A stretch of 64,000 nt of DNA from Actinoalloteichus_B caeruleus (lineage in GTDB: Bacteria; Actinomycetota; Actinomycetes; Mycobacteriales; Pseudonocardiaceae): assembly GCF_000718005.1 (NCBI RefSeq), contig NZ_JODV01000002.1; one strand, 5' to 3'. The notes below the pieces were generated by a model. That model made no database searches and had not been told where the DNA came from. It saw nothing but the letters and a program-made list of their open reading frames with translations. Below are positions 16,015-25,273 of this stretch, piece after piece (position 1 is the first letter of the stretch; the number at the start of each line of letters is the position of its first letter). A program made the position numbers and the translations under genes.

Positions 16015-16932
16015 ATGATGGCGGCCGGTGACCACGACGCACCTGGTGTTGACGGGGAAACCGGTCACCACCAGCACACATCCACCCCTCCGGGAACGGC
16101 GGTGACCGGGGGGACCGCCTCCCGCGCGGGGAGGAACCTCCCGGCCGCCATCGCGGTCGGGTTGGGACTCGGGGCGTTGCTGCTGGCCGCCCTGCTCTTC
16201 TGGCGGCACCTGTTCGTGGCCATCGTGGCCGCGGCGGTGGCCGTCTCCACGATGGAGCTGCACCGGACCCTGGGTCGCGCGGCCGGGGTCCGGCTGGCCC
16301 TGGCCCCGCTGCTGGTGGGTGGCCAGGCGATGATCTGGCTCTCCTGGCCGTTCGGCACGGTCGGGGTGCTCGCCTCCTTCGCCTTGACGGTCGTCGCGTG
16401 CCTGCTCTGGCGGTTCCGGGGCGGCGCCGACGGGTACCTCCGGGACACCTCGGCGTCGGTGTTCGTGGCCGCCTACGTCCCGCTCTTCGCCTCCTTCGCG
16501 GCGTTGCTGGTGCTCTCGCCGGACGGCGCGGCCCGCACCATCGCGTTCCTGCTCGCCGTCGTGTGCTCGGACACCGGTGGGTACGTCGCGGGCGTCCTCT
16601 TCGGCCGCCACCCGATGGCCCCGTCGATCAGCCCGAAGAAGTCCTGGGAGGGTTTCGCCGGCTCCCTGCTGGCCGGGGTGGCCGCCGGCGTGGGCAGCTT
16701 CGTGTTCCTGCTGGACGGCGCTTGGTGGCAGGGGGCGATCTTCGGGGCGGCCCTCGTGGTGACCGCGACGACGGGTGACCTGATCGAATCACTGGTCAAA
16801 CGGGACGTCGGGGTCAAGGACATGGGCTCCCTGCTCCCCGGGCACGGGGGGATCATGGACCGCATGGACTCCCTGCTGCCCTCCGCTGTCGTCTCCTGGC
16901 TGTTGCTCACCGTCTTCCTGCCGCTCGCGTGA
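16015..16932 (+). CDS. cdsA: Phosphatidate cytidylyltransferase
   Basis: A 305-residue CDP-diacylglycerol synthase, the branch point to all phospholipids. A hydrophilic, His/Thr-rich N-terminus of ~40 residues is followed by seven to eight membrane helices. The signature SLVKRDVGVKDMGSLLPGHG plus GGIMDRMDSL lies near the C-terminus, and CSDTGGYVAGVLFGRHP precedes it. Two consecutive ATGs (16015, 16018) are possible starts. Its stop overlaps the next gene by 4 bases. Confidence 0.95.
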   Translation: MMAAGDHDAPGVDGETGHHQHTSTPPGTAVTGGTASRAGRNLPAAIAVGLGLGALLLAALLFWRHLFVAIVAAAVAVSTMELHRTLGRAAGVRLALAPLLVGGQAMIWLSWPFGTVGVLASFALTVVACLLWRFRGGADGYLRDTSASVFVAAYVPLFASFAALLVLSPDGAARTIAFLLAVVCSDTGGYVAGVLFGRHPMAPSISPKKSWEGFAGSLLAGVAAGVGSFVFLLDGAWWQGAIFGAALVVTATTGDLIESLVKRDVGVKDMGSLLPGHGGIMDRMDSLLPSAVVSWLLLTVFLPLA

Positions 16933-17741
16933 CCGGTCCCGGGCGGCGGCTGCCGGCCCTGTTCCAGGCGGTCACGGGCCTGGCGGGCCGGCGGGAACGG
17001 CGGGGAGGCGGTGTCCTGCCCAGCCCCAACATCTGGAACTGGCCGGATCTCTACGAGGTGGAGAACAGGGCGCAGGACCCCGACGGAGTCCTGTGGGATG
17101 CTCTGCGCGCCGCCAGGGACTGGTCGGGCGCGGACGTGGTGGACGTGGGTTGCGGGGCCGGGTTCCACCTCCCGGTGTTCGCCCGCTCGGCCGCCCGGGT
17201 GGTGGGGGTCGAACCGCACCCCCCGTTGGCCGCCGCGGCCAGGCAGCGGGTGCGCGACCTCCCCGCGGTGACCGTGCACGAGGCCGGTGCCCAGCGGCTG
17301 CCGCTGCCCGACGCGGCCGTCGACCTGGTGCACGCGAGGACCGCCTACTTCTTCGGGCCGGGTTGCGAGCCCGGTCTGGTCGAGGCCGACCGGGTGCTCC
17401 GGCCCGGCGGAACCCTGGCCGTCGTCGATCTGGACGCCACCCGGCACTCCTACGGCCGGTGGATGCGCGCGGACCTGCCCCGCTACGACCCGCTCGCGGC
17501 CGAACGGTTCTTCGTGGAGCGCGGCTTCTCCTGCCAGCGGTTCGACGTGGACTGGCGCTTCGACGATCGGCGGAGCCTGGAGTCGGTGCTGGGCATCGAG
17601 TTCTCCCCCGAGATCGCGGCGCGGGCCGCCGCGGAGGTGCCGGGACTGTCGTTCCGCGTCGGGTACCGGGTGCACGTGCGGCACAAGCCCAGGGGCCCGG
17701 TGCTGCCGAACGGGGCCACCGCCCGGGACGACCCGCGCTGA
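16929..17741 (+). CDS. SAM-dependent methyltransferase, class I
   Basis: A 270-residue protein with a class I methyltransferase fold. Motif I is VVDVGCGAGFHLPVF (about residue 72), an acidic residue ends strand 2 (VVGVEPHPPLA), and a ubiE-like ADRVLRPGGTLAVVDLD block follows. The substrate is unknown; the C-terminal part is not of a known specific family to my eye. It overlaps cdsA by 4 bases (GTGA), suggesting co-transcription and perhaps a lipid-related role, which is inference only. Confidence 0.85.
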   Translation: MTGPGRRLPALFQAVTGLAGRRERRGGGVLPSPNIWNWPDLYEVENRAQDPDGVLWDALRAARDWSGADVVDVGCGAGFHLPVFARSAARVVGVEPHPPLAAAARQRVRDLPAVTVHEAGAQRLPLPDAAVDLVHARTAYFFGPGCEPGLVEADRVLRPGGTLAVVDLDATRHSYGRWMRADLPRYDPLAAERFFVERGFSCQRFDVDWRFDDRRSLESVLGIEFSPEIAARAAAEVPGLSFRVGYRVHVRHKPRGPVLPNGATARDDPR

Positions 17742-17771
17742 GCTCAGGCCCCCGGGTGGCCGTCCTCCCGG

Positions 17772-18863
17772 TCAGGGCGAGGTGACCAGCCGCAGGTGGG
17801 GCCGTGGGTCGGGGATCCCCAGCAGCCGCCGGATGATCGCTGGGGTGACCTCGATCCGCGCGGCCAGCTCCGCCAGCCCCACCCCCTGGTCCGCCGCCAT
17901 CTCGGTGGCCGTCCGGAGCAGTGTCGGCTCCTCCCCGGGGAAGACCTCGCTGACCGGTTCGTCGGTGCGGAGGCCGAGACGGGACAGCTCGACCATCACC
18001 TCGCGGTAGGTCGTGTCGGAGTAGAAACCCAGGGTGCGCCCCCGCACGGCGAGCGCCGCCATCGACACCCCGTACCGGTGGCCGAGGTCGCGGAGCGACG
18101 CTGGTTCCGGTTCCACCGGCAGGAGGTCACCGATCTCCGTCGCCGGCATCAACAACTCCGCGGCGAAGGCGTTCGCCTCCGCCTCGTGCCGGGGGTTGCC
18201 GGGTGCCGGTTCGGGGTGCAGCAGCAGGTGGCCCAGTTCGTGCGCCACGGAGAACCGCTGGCGCAGCGGGTTCCCCCGATCGGTGAGCGCGATGATCGGG
18301 CGTCCACCCTTCGCCGAGGAGAACGCGTCGATGTTCTTGTTGTCGGGAATGACCAGCCGGGCGACGGCGACGCCCCGGGCCTCCAGGGTGCGCACCAGGT
18401 GCGGGACGGGCCCCGAGGGGACGTCCCAGCCTCGGCGCACCGCCCGGGCGGCCCGGGCCGGGTCACTCCCGGTGGCGGCCGGCGCCAGGTCCACCGCCGG
18501 CAGTTCGATGAGGTCCTCCAACCTGGACAGGACCTCCCACAGCAGTTCCACCTGCGCGAGGGCCTGGAGGCGCTGGGTGGCCGTGGTGGCCCGCAACGAG
18601 CGGAAGTGCGCGTTGGTGGTGTCCAGCCTCAACTGGGGACGACCGGCCGCGAAGAACCCGACGGGCAGCTCCATCACCTGGGCGCAGCGGGAGAGCACGG
18701 TCACGTCGGGTCGTGACTGGCCGAGTTCGAACCGGGAGAGCAGCGCGGCCGGCCGGCCTATCCACTCCGCCAGCTCGCGCTTGCTCAACCCGAGAAGCCG
18801 CCTGGCCATCGTCAACCTGGCCGGGTCGAAGGCCCGCGCGGCCGCGAACGCACCCGTGGTCAC
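17772..18863 (-). CDS. XRE-type HTH regulator fused to ImmA/IrrE metallopeptidase
   Basis: A 363-residue two-domain protein. Residues ~14-70 form an XRE helix-turn-helix (MARRLLGLSKRELAEWIGRP, ALLSRFELGQSRP). Residues ~165-250 form an ImmA/IrrE (COG2856) zinc peptidase with VAHELGHLLLHPE (HExxH, about residue 209) and the downstream EANAFAAELLMP glutamate. ImmA proteins cleave repressors in mobile elements (B. subtilis ICEBs1) and IrrE in Deinococcus cleaves DdrO. GTG 18863 was chosen from AGGAG 9 bases upstream. It follows the 236-residue unknown gene with a 163-base gap holding an AT-rich palindrome. The C-terminal ~90 residues are unassigned. Confidence 0.88.
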   Translation of the reverse strand: MTTGAFAAARAFDPARLTMARRLLGLSKRELAEWIGRPAALLSRFELGQSRPDVTVLSRCAQVMELPVGFFAAGRPQLRLDTTNAHFRSLRATTATQRLQALAQVELLWEVLSRLEDLIELPAVDLAPAATGSDPARAARAVRRGWDVPSGPVPHLVRTLEARGVAVARLVIPDNKNIDAFSSAKGGRPIIALTDRGNPLRQRFSVAHELGHLLLHPEPAPGNPRHEAEANAFAAELLMPATEIGDLLPVEPEPASLRDLGHRYGVSMAALAVRGRTLGFYSDTTYREVMVELSRLGLRTDEPVSEVFPGEEPTLLRTATEMAADQGVGLAELAARIEVTPAIIRRLLGIPDPRPHLRLVTSP

Positions 18864-18959
18864 TGCGATCTCCTGGTTCGTCGGCCTGCCACTGCCGTGG
18901 TCGGTACCTGGTCGGCGCGCGAGCGCCCCGCGAGGGGTGACGCCGCCGACGGGCACCTG

Positions 18960-18982
18960 AGAATCTTGCCGACAGACATTCT
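18960..18982. promoter_or_regulatory. AT-rich inverted repeat upstream of the XRE-ImmA gene
   Basis: AGAAT (18960-18964) and ATTCT (18978-18982) flank 13 bases, in a locally AT-rich patch of a GC-rich region, 97 bases before the XRE-ImmA start. It is a candidate operator for its HTH domain. The arms are short, so this is a suggestion. Confidence 0.4.
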
Positions 18983-19026
18983 TTCCCCACCGGCCGGGTG
19001 GGGCCACCGGAGATCACCCGGGGTGG

Positions 19027-19737
19027 TCAGGCACCGGAGGTGCCCTCCTGGGGGCGCGCCCGGTGCCGCAGGGGCAGTTCGGGCAGGTCGTGCGGATTCC
19101 AACCGGTGGTCCCGGTGGGTGCCGGCCGCGCGGTCAGCGGGCCCCCGAGGCCGGCGGTCCGCGCGTGGCCCCTGGTGAACGACGTCAGCGGCCACAGCCA
19201 ACTCCACCGGATCCGGTAGTCGCGGTCCGCGCTGCCCTGGCCGACCCACGCGCCGGACAGCCCCGCCGCCTCGCTGCCGGTCCACGGGAGGAACAGGAGA
19301 TCGCGGCCGCCGGTGATCGCGTGGTTGGCGGGGAACAGCCCCGGCGGTTCCTCCGGCGGCCGCACGAGCCGACGTTGGAGTTCGGTGTCGTCGAGGACCG
19401 AGGTCAGCGGCGAACCGGTCTTCGCCCGGTACTGGTAGAGGGCGCAGTTCCCGATGCCGATCGTCATGGACTGGAAAGCGGGGTTGACACGGGCGTCGGG
19501 CAGCCCGCTCGCGGTGGCGAGCAGGTACTGGTACCGGTCGGTGCCGAAGCTCCAGCCGTTGGCCCACGAGCCCCGCGCGGACCTGCGCCGGACGCGTTGG
19601 AGCTCGGCCGCGGCGCTGTGCGCCAGGGCCAACCAGTCCAGCAGGTGGCCTGCCACCGCCGCGGACCGCGTCTCGCCGACGAGGCGGTCGAAGTGGGGGT
19701 CACCGATCGGTTCGAACCTGTCGTCCTCGGGAAGCAC
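19027..19737 (-). CDS. Hypothetical protein upstream of XRE-ImmA
   Basis: A 236-residue soluble protein I do not recognise. There is no signal peptide or membrane segment. Visible features: an acidic start (LPEDDRFEPIGDPHFDRLV), a Tyr/Trp-rich centre (WANGWSFGTDRYQYL, IGNCALYQYRAK), a Trp-rich stretch near the C-terminus (RIRWSWLWPLTSF) and an Arg/Pro tail. The GTG at 19737 is preceded by GAGGAG at five bases, supporting translation. It is the first gene of a two-gene leftward unit ending in XRE-ImmA, so it could be the regulated partner, for example a toxin or a stress effector. That is inference from context only. Confidence 0.75.
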   Translation of the reverse strand: MLPEDDRFEPIGDPHFDRLVGETRSAAVAGHLLDWLALAHSAAAELQRVRRRSARGSWANGWSFGTDRYQYLLATASGLPDARVNPAFQSMTIGIGNCALYQYRAKTGSPLTSVLDDTELQRRLVRPPEEPPGLFPANHAITGGRDLLFLPWTGSEAAGLSGAWVGQGSADRDYRIRWSWLWPLTSFTRGHARTAGLGGPLTARPAPTGTTGWNPHDLPELPLRHRARPQEGTSGA

Positions 19738-19899
19738 CGCTGCTCCTCACCGCCCAGGGGCTGTTCGTCCTGCGGTGACCTTGCTACCGCCAGGCACCGA
19801 CAGTGACGCGTACCGACCGCGCGGCCGACGGGGACACCGGTGGTGACGCCGAGGGCGCCAACAGGAGGGACGCCGCACGGGGCCGGCAGGAGGCCGTGG

Positions 19900-19905
19900 G
19901 ACACT
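19900..19905 (+). promoter_or_regulatory. Candidate -10 box of rlmN
   Basis: GACACT ends 9 bases before the rlmN ATG, consistent with a near-leaderless transcript. The flanking gap is divergent with the 236-residue gene. Confidence 0.35.
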
Positions 19906-19914
19906 GGTCGCGCC

Positions 19915-21021
19915 ATGACTGCACTTCCCCTGGTGTTCGACGCCCCCCGCCGTGGGCTTCCGCCCCGCCACCTCGCCGACCTCTCCCCTGAGGATCGCCG
20001 GTCGGCGGTCGCCGAGCTCGGCGAGAAGGCGTTCCGCGCCACACAGCTGTCCCACCACTACTTCGGCCGGCTCAGCGTGGATCCCGAGTCGATGACCGAC
20101 ATCCCCTCGGCGACGAGGGACCGGCTCGTGGAATCCCTCCTGCCGACGCTGTTCACGCAGGTCAGGGAGGTGACCACCGACAACGGCACGACGAGGAAGA
20201 CCTTGTGGCGGGCGCACGACGGCACCCTCGTGGAGAGCGTGCTGATGCGCTACGACGACCGGGCCACCGTCTGCGTGTCCAGCCAGGCCGGGTGCGGGAT
20301 GGCCTGCCCGTTCTGCGCCACCGGCCAGGGTGGGCTCCAGCGGAACATGTCCACGGCCGAGATCGTCGACCAGGTGCGGTCGGCCGCCGCCGCCATGCGC
20401 GACGGCCTGCTCCCCGGCGGAGCGGGCCGGTTGTCCAACGTCGTGTTCATGGGCATGGGCGAGCCGTTGGCGAACTACAAGCGGGTGGTGGCCGCCGTCC
20501 GCCGGCTCTGCGAGCCGGCGCCCGCCGGTCTCGGGCTCTCGCAGCGTTCGATCACCGTGTCGACGGTCGGGCTGGCTCCCGCCATCCGGAAGCTGGCGGA
20601 CGAGGACCTCCAGGTCACGCTCGCGGTGTCCCTGCACACCCCGGACGACGAGCTGCGGGACACCCTCGTGCCGGTCAACACGCGCTGGAGCGTGGACGAG
20701 GTGCTGCGGGCGGCCCGGTACTACGCCGACCGGACCGGTCGCCGCGTGTCGATCGAGTACGCGCTCATCCGGGACGTCAACGACCACCCGTGGCGGGCCG
20801 ACCTGCTGGGCAGGCTGTTGCGCCAGCACCTGGGCCATCTGGCCCACGTCAACCTGATCCCCCTGAACCCGACGCCGGGCAGCGAGTGGGACGCCAGCCC
20901 CAAACCGGTGGAGCGCGAGTTCGTCCGGCGGGTGCGCGAGGCCGGGGTGAGCTGCACGGTGCGCGACACCAGGGGGCAGGAGATCGCCGCCGCCTGCGGC
21001 CAACTCGCGGCCCAGGAGTAG
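19915..21021 (+). CDS. rlmN: 23S rRNA (adenine2503-C2)-methyltransferase
   Basis: A 368-residue radical-SAM enzyme that methylates A2503 of 23S rRNA and A37 of some tRNAs. The iron-sulfur motif is CGMACPFCATG (CxxxCxxC, about residue 127). VVFMGMGEPLANYKRV and ISTVGL-like ITVSTVGLAPAI follow, and the resolving Cys is in VSCTVRDTRGQEI near the C-terminus. ATG 19915 fits the family start (LPLVFDAPRRGLPPRHLADL); the frame is open 25 codons further up without similarity. In M. tuberculosis it also lies beside cdsA. Confidence 0.95.
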   Translation: MTALPLVFDAPRRGLPPRHLADLSPEDRRSAVAELGEKAFRATQLSHHYFGRLSVDPESMTDIPSATRDRLVESLLPTLFTQVREVTTDNGTTRKTLWRAHDGTLVESVLMRYDDRATVCVSSQAGCGMACPFCATGQGGLQRNMSTAEIVDQVRSAAAAMRDGLLPGGAGRLSNVVFMGMGEPLANYKRVVAAVRRLCEPAPAGLGLSQRSITVSTVGLAPAIRKLADEDLQVTLAVSLHTPDDELRDTLVPVNTRWSVDEVLRAARYYADRTGRRVSIEYALIRDVNDHPWRADLLGRLLRQHLGHLAHVNLIPLNPTPGSEWDASPKPVEREFVRRVREAGVSCTVRDTRGQEIAAACGQLAAQE

Positions 21022-21414
21022 CCACCCCACCCACCGGTGAGGCGAGGCGATCCGCCCGCCGGGCGCGAGCCGTGGCCACAGGGGTGAGGGGCGCCGCCCT
21101 CCGGGTGCGCCCGCGCCGCGATCGCCGGGCGTGGGCGCCAGCCCACCCCGTCGGCCGTCGTGGATGGTGGTCGGGCGGGCCAGGCCCGCCCCGGCATCGG
21201 TTGTCTCCGCTCGGCCCGAGGGCGGGACCGGGCCGGAGGACCCGGCCGCCGCGCCCCCACCCCGTCCGGGGCGCGGACACGGCCATGACCTGCCGCACGA
21301 CGCGGGCGCCGCGCGAACGAGGCTTCTCCGCGCGCGGTACCCCGGAGGGACCCCTGGGGACACCCGCCGGTCATGCCGGATGGCACCAGGCCCGGATCCG
21401 CCGGCGGCTCGGGC
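21022..21414. other. Convergent gap between rlmN and carbonic anhydrase genes
   Basis: 393 bases with no gene I can support. Frames are open but give Arg/Ala/Pro-rich translations without motifs. No strong hairpin was found. Confidence 0.5.
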
Positions 21415-21906
21415 TCAGTCCACCTCGTGCAGGAGACCGGTGTCCACGTCGACGACGAAGCCTCGGATCGAGTGGGCGTGCCGGATGAAGGGGCTGCGCT
21501 TGATGCGTTCCTTGCTCTCGTGCACGTCGACCGACTCGTCCTCGAAGCACTCCACCGACCATTCAGGGGTGACGCCGACCTCCTGCCGCATCTGGGCCTT
21601 GAACTCGGCGTCGGTGAAGGTCCGCAGCCCGCAGCGGGTGTGGTGCAGCAGGATGATGTGCTCGGTGCCCAGCCGCCACTGGCTGATCGCGAGGGACCGG
21701 ATCACGTCGTCGGTGATGACGCCGCCGGCGTTGCGGATGATGTGCGCCTCGCCGACGCGCAGCCCGAGCAGTTGGAAGACGTCCATCCGCGAGTCCATGC
21801 ACGCCACCACCGCCAACTTGCTGGCGGGTTCGGTGGGCAGGTCGGCGCACGAGATGGGGTGAGCGGCGTTGTGGTGCACCAGCCGCTGCGTGATGGACAT
21901 GGACAT
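21415..21906 (-). CDS. Beta-class carbonic anhydrase
   Basis: A 163-residue beta-carbonic anhydrase, interconverting CO2 and bicarbonate. Zinc ligands are seen in ACMDSRMD (Cys and the Asp/Arg dyad, about residue 36) and HHTRCGLR (His and Cys, about residue 90), with the IIRNAGG block between. This short form matches the mycobacterial Rv1284-like group. ATG 21906 is chosen; a second ATG two codons later is equally good, and the frame opens far upstream without similarity. Convergent with rlmN. Confidence 0.92.
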   Translation of the reverse strand: MSMSITQRLVHHNAAHPISCADLPTEPASKLAVVACMDSRMDVFQLLGLRVGEAHIIRNAGGVITDDVIRSLAISQWRLGTEHIILLHHTRCGLRTFTDAEFKAQMRQEVGVTPEWSVECFEDESVDVHESKERIKRSPFIRHAHSIRGFVVDVDTGLLHEVD

Positions 21907-22147
21907 GGGAACCCCCGGCCTGGTGTCTGCTCGACCGTCGGAACGGCCGGCGCGATGTCGGGAAGACCAGCGTCCGCGATGATCACCGGTGACAGGTCTG
22001 GCACGGCGCCGCCCGGTACCGGGGTGCCGCACTGGAGGCAGTGAATCGGGTGTCACCGCGTTGAGGCAAGGAACATCACTGGGAAGCGTGACAACGGTGC
22101 GTCGGTGTGACAGGGAGATGGACCCCGGGGCGAACCCCGGGGACCCC

Positions 22148-22432
22148 TCAGTTACGCCACGGTGTCCGGCGGCGCGTCTGGTCCCAGATCAGGAACCCGA
22201 TCATGCCGAGCCCGATCCCGATCAGCCAGATGGTCTCGACGTGACCTTCGTGGTTGCCGATCAGCATCAGGAACATGATGGCCGCGACGGCCCAGCCGGC
22301 GACGCGGCGGCCGCGCGGCCACTCGCCGTGCCAGCCCCACTCCGCCGACGGCTCGTCCCGGGGATCCACCACGTCACCGCCGGAATACCTGTCCACAGCG
22401 GCGTTGGTCCTCGACGGCTGCTCAGCGGACAC
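22148..22432 (-). CDS. DUF2631 family membrane protein
   Basis: A 94-residue actinobacterial protein of the DUF2631 family. The conserved VDPRDEPSAEWGWHGE motif precedes two hydrophobic helices (VAGWAVAAIMFLMLIG and TIWLIGIGLGMIGFLIW). Function unknown. It is usually found near rlmN and dxr, as here. GTG start at 22432. Confidence 0.88.
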   Translation of the reverse strand: MSAEQPSRTNAAVDRYSGGDVVDPRDEPSAEWGWHGEWPRGRRVAGWAVAAIMFLMLIGNHEGHVETIWLIGIGLGMIGFLIWDQTRRRTPWRN

Positions 22433-22716
22433 GATCCCTCCAGCACGGGCTCATCACGTAGCTTGCCGACCTATCCTCGCACACGGTCCCCCGTCGGTGC
22501 CCTGGCGGCCGCGCCGGACCACCGGGTGCGCGAAGCGGCACCCTCGCCCGTCGACCTCGGTCGTGGGGGCCGCACCCGGGCGGCACCGCCCTCCCGGCGC
22601 CGCGCCCCGGCGACTCGGGTCCGGCCACCCGTGCGGGGGATCACCGCCTAGGCTGTCCGCCGCGGCGCGGCCCGCGTCAACCCCATCCACCCCAGACGCC
22701 CTCCCGGAGGTGAGCC

Positions 22717-24030
22717 ATGTCCGAGGACCCGCGAGAGACACCGGCACTCGACCACCGCGTCCCCGACGCCTCGGGCCCGCCCGCCGTCGAGCTGCGCGGG
22801 GTGACCAGGACCTACACCGACCAGGTCGCCGTCCGTGACCTGAGCCTGCGGGTGGGGGAGGGCGAGTTCTTCTCCGTGCTCGGCCCGTCCGGGAGCGGGA
22901 AGACGACGCTGCTGCGGATGGTCGCCGGGTTCGAGGACCCCGACGGGGGAGCGATCCTGCTGGGGGGCCGCGACGTGGTGGGGGTACCCGCCCACCGGCG
23001 GGACGTCAACACCGTCTTCCAGTCCTACGCGCTCTTCCCCCACCTCTCGGTCTGGGACAACGTGGCCTACGGGCTGCGCCGGCTGGGACTGCGCCGCGCG
23101 GAGCTGCGCGCCAGGGTCGGCGACTACCTGGACCTCGTCCAGCTCGCCGGCTACGGGCGCCGTCGGCCGCACCAGCTCTCCGGCGGGCAGCAACAGCGGG
23201 TGGCCATCGCCAGGGCGCTCGCCCGCCGCCCCCGCGTCCTGCTGTTGGACGAGCCCCTCGCGGCGCTCGACGCCCAGCTCCGGGCGCAGCTGCGGGTCGA
23301 GCTGACCAGGATCCAGCGCGAGGTCGGCACCACCTTCCTCTACGTCACCCACGACCAGGAGGAGGCGCTGGTGCTCTCGCACCGGCTCGCGGTCCTGCGG
23401 GCCGGCCGGGTCGAACAGGTGGGCACTCCCGCCGACGTCTACGAACGGCCGGTGAGCCGGTTCGTCGCCGAGTTCATCCGCTCCTCCACCACGGGTGGCT
23501 CGAACGTGCTGGAGGGGACCGTGCGGACCGTGACCGGCGCCGGGAACGCGGCGCTGGTGGAGGTGTCGGTGGGGGAGGGGGCCGTCCTGGCCGAACTCCC
23601 ACCGGGCCGGGCGCTGCGACGGGGACAACCGGTGGCGGTGGCGGTGCGCCCGGAGAAGGCCCGGCTCTACTCCGCGGAGGACGACGGACCACCACCAGGG
23701 TGGTCCCGGGTGCCCGTCCGGCCGCGAGACACCGTGTACACCGGCGCCGCCACCGAACACCTCGTCGAGGTCGTGGGGGACCCCGGAGCCACGCCGCTGA
23801 CCGTGTTCACCCAGAACACCCGGCGGGCGGGCGAGACCGGGCCCGGTGGCGGTCCGGTGCTGGTGGGCTGGGAACCGCGGTTCAGCGTCCTGCTGGCCGA
23901 TGAGCCGGGCCGTGGGGACGGCGGCGCGGAGCCGGGCGGACGCGCTCGTCCCACGGCGGCGGACGGCGATCCCACCCCGGGTTCGGCACCGACTCCGGTC
24001 GGCGCCACCTCCCGGGCGGACGTCTCGTAG
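22717..24030 (+). CDS. potA: Polyamine-type ABC transporter ATP-binding protein
   Basis: A 437-residue ATPase of the spermidine/putrescine importer group. Walker A is GPSGSGKTTLLRM (about residue 61), signature LSGGQQQRVAIARAL, Walker B LLLDEPLAALD and the switch His in VTHDQEEAL. After about residue 245 there is a TOBE-type regulatory region, then a ~60-residue Pro/Gly/Ala tail not usual in PotA. First gene of a potA-D-B-C unit with GGAGGTGAGCC ahead of the ATG. Other polyvalent substrates (for example iron or thiamine) are excluded only by similarity of the whole cluster to Pot systems. Confidence 0.9.
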   Translation: MSEDPRETPALDHRVPDASGPPAVELRGVTRTYTDQVAVRDLSLRVGEGEFFSVLGPSGSGKTTLLRMVAGFEDPDGGAILLGGRDVVGVPAHRRDVNTVFQSYALFPHLSVWDNVAYGLRRLGLRRAELRARVGDYLDLVQLAGYGRRRPHQLSGGQQQRVAIARALARRPRVLLLDEPLAALDAQLRAQLRVELTRIQREVGTTFLYVTHDQEEALVLSHRLAVLRAGRVEQVGTPADVYERPVSRFVAEFIRSSTTGGSNVLEGTVRTVTGAGNAALVEVSVGEGAVLAELPPGRALRRGQPVAVAVRPEKARLYSAEDDGPPPGWSRVPVRPRDTVYTGAATEHLVEVVGDPGATPLTVFTQNTRRAGETGPGGGPVLVGWEPRFSVLLADEPGRGDGGAEPGGRARPTAADGDPTPGSAPTPVGATSRADVS

Positions 24031-24112
24031 CGCCCGCTGAGCACACCAGCCGGACACACCCCGGACGGCCCGCCAGCTGGCGCTGCCCGGGGGAGGGGAG
24101 GACCACTCGCAC

Positions 24113-25273
24113 ATGGCGGACAGGGACGCGGTACGGATCGCGCGGTTGTGGGACGGTCGGGAGCGGCCGGTCACCCGACGCGCGATGCTCCGGTCGACCG
24201 CATTCTTCGCGTTGGCGGCGCACGGGGCCGCGGGCTGCGCGATCTCGGAGCCGGTCGAGCCACGTCGTACCGACCCGAGGGCGACCCGGGCCGTCAACGA
24301 GGTCGAGGAACCGGTCCTGAACTTCTTCAACTGGACCGACTACGTCGACGAGGACACCATTCCGGGCTTCGAGGACGAGACCGGCATCTCCGTCACCTAC
24401 GACAACTTCAGCTCCAACGACGAGCTGGAGGCGAAACTCGCCGCCGGAGGCAGCGGCTACGACCTGATCGTGCCCAGCGACAACTTCCTGCGGCGGTTCC
24501 TCCGCTCCGACCTCCTGAGCCCGCTCGACCACGACCTGATCCCCAACCTGGACAACCTGGACCGGCGGTTCCGGGAGGCGGAGTACGACCCGGACAACCG
24601 GTACTCGGTGCCCTGGGCCTGGGGCACCACCGGGCTCGCCTTCTCGCGGCAGGCCCTCGGCGGGGCCGACGTCACCTCGCTGGACGCGTTCCGGCTGGCC
24701 GCCGCCCGGGGGCGGAGCGCCCTGCTCGACGAGGCCAGGGACGCGATGGCCCTGGGGCTCCTGGGCGCGGGTCACGACCCCAACACGACCGACCCCGGGG
24801 AGTTGGAGGACGCCGTCGAGTACCTGCTCGACCTGAAGGGCGTGCTCGGTCAGATCACCTCGGACGTGATCGAACCGCTCGCCTCCGGGCAGGCCCCTCT
24901 CGCGCAGGCGTGGTCGGGGGACGTGTTCCAGGCGATGGAGACGAACCCGGAACTGGACTTCGTCATCCCCGAGGAGGGCGGCCTGTCCTGGGTGGATCTC
25001 CTCTGCGTCCCCCGGTCGGCGCCGCACGCCGCCAACGCCCACCGCTTCATCGACCACATCCTGCGGCCCGAGGTCGGGGGGAGGTTGGCCAACGCCATCC
25101 AGTACGGCAGTCCGAACGCGGCCGCGCGCCCTTTCGTGGACGCCGAACTCCTCGCCGACGAGCGCATCTACCCCTCACCGGAGGCGCTAGCCCGGGTCCC
25201 CTTCACCCGCGATCTGGGACCGGAGGTCGAGGGCCGGTACGCGGACGCCTGGACGAGGGTGAAGACGGGCTGA
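24113..25273 (+). CDS. potD: Polyamine-type ABC transporter substrate-binding lipoprotein
   Basis: A 386-residue PotD/PotF-like binding protein. The N-terminus has a twin-arginine-like TRRAMLRST motif, a hydrophobic stretch and a lipobox-like HGAAGC, so it is probably a Tat-exported lipoprotein. The mature protein starts with LNFFNWTDYVDEDTI, the classical PotD opening, and has YDLIVPSDNFLRR and YSVPWAWGTTGLA. It lies 82 bases after potA. Its stop overlaps the next ATG (TGATG). Confidence 0.92.
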   Translation: MADRDAVRIARLWDGRERPVTRRAMLRSTAFFALAAHGAAGCAISEPVEPRRTDPRATRAVNEVEEPVLNFFNWTDYVDEDTIPGFEDETGISVTYDNFSSNDELEAKLAAGGSGYDLIVPSDNFLRRFLRSDLLSPLDHDLIPNLDNLDRRFREAEYDPDNRYSVPWAWGTTGLAFSRQALGGADVTSLDAFRLAAARGRSALLDEARDAMALGLLGAGHDPNTTDPGELEDAVEYLLDLKGVLGQITSDVIEPLASGQAPLAQAWSGDVFQAMETNPELDFVIPEEGGLSWVDLLCVPRSAPHAANAHRFIDHILRPEVGGRLANAIQYGSPNAAARPFVDAELLADERIYPSPEALARVPFTRDLGPEVEGRYADAWTRVKTG

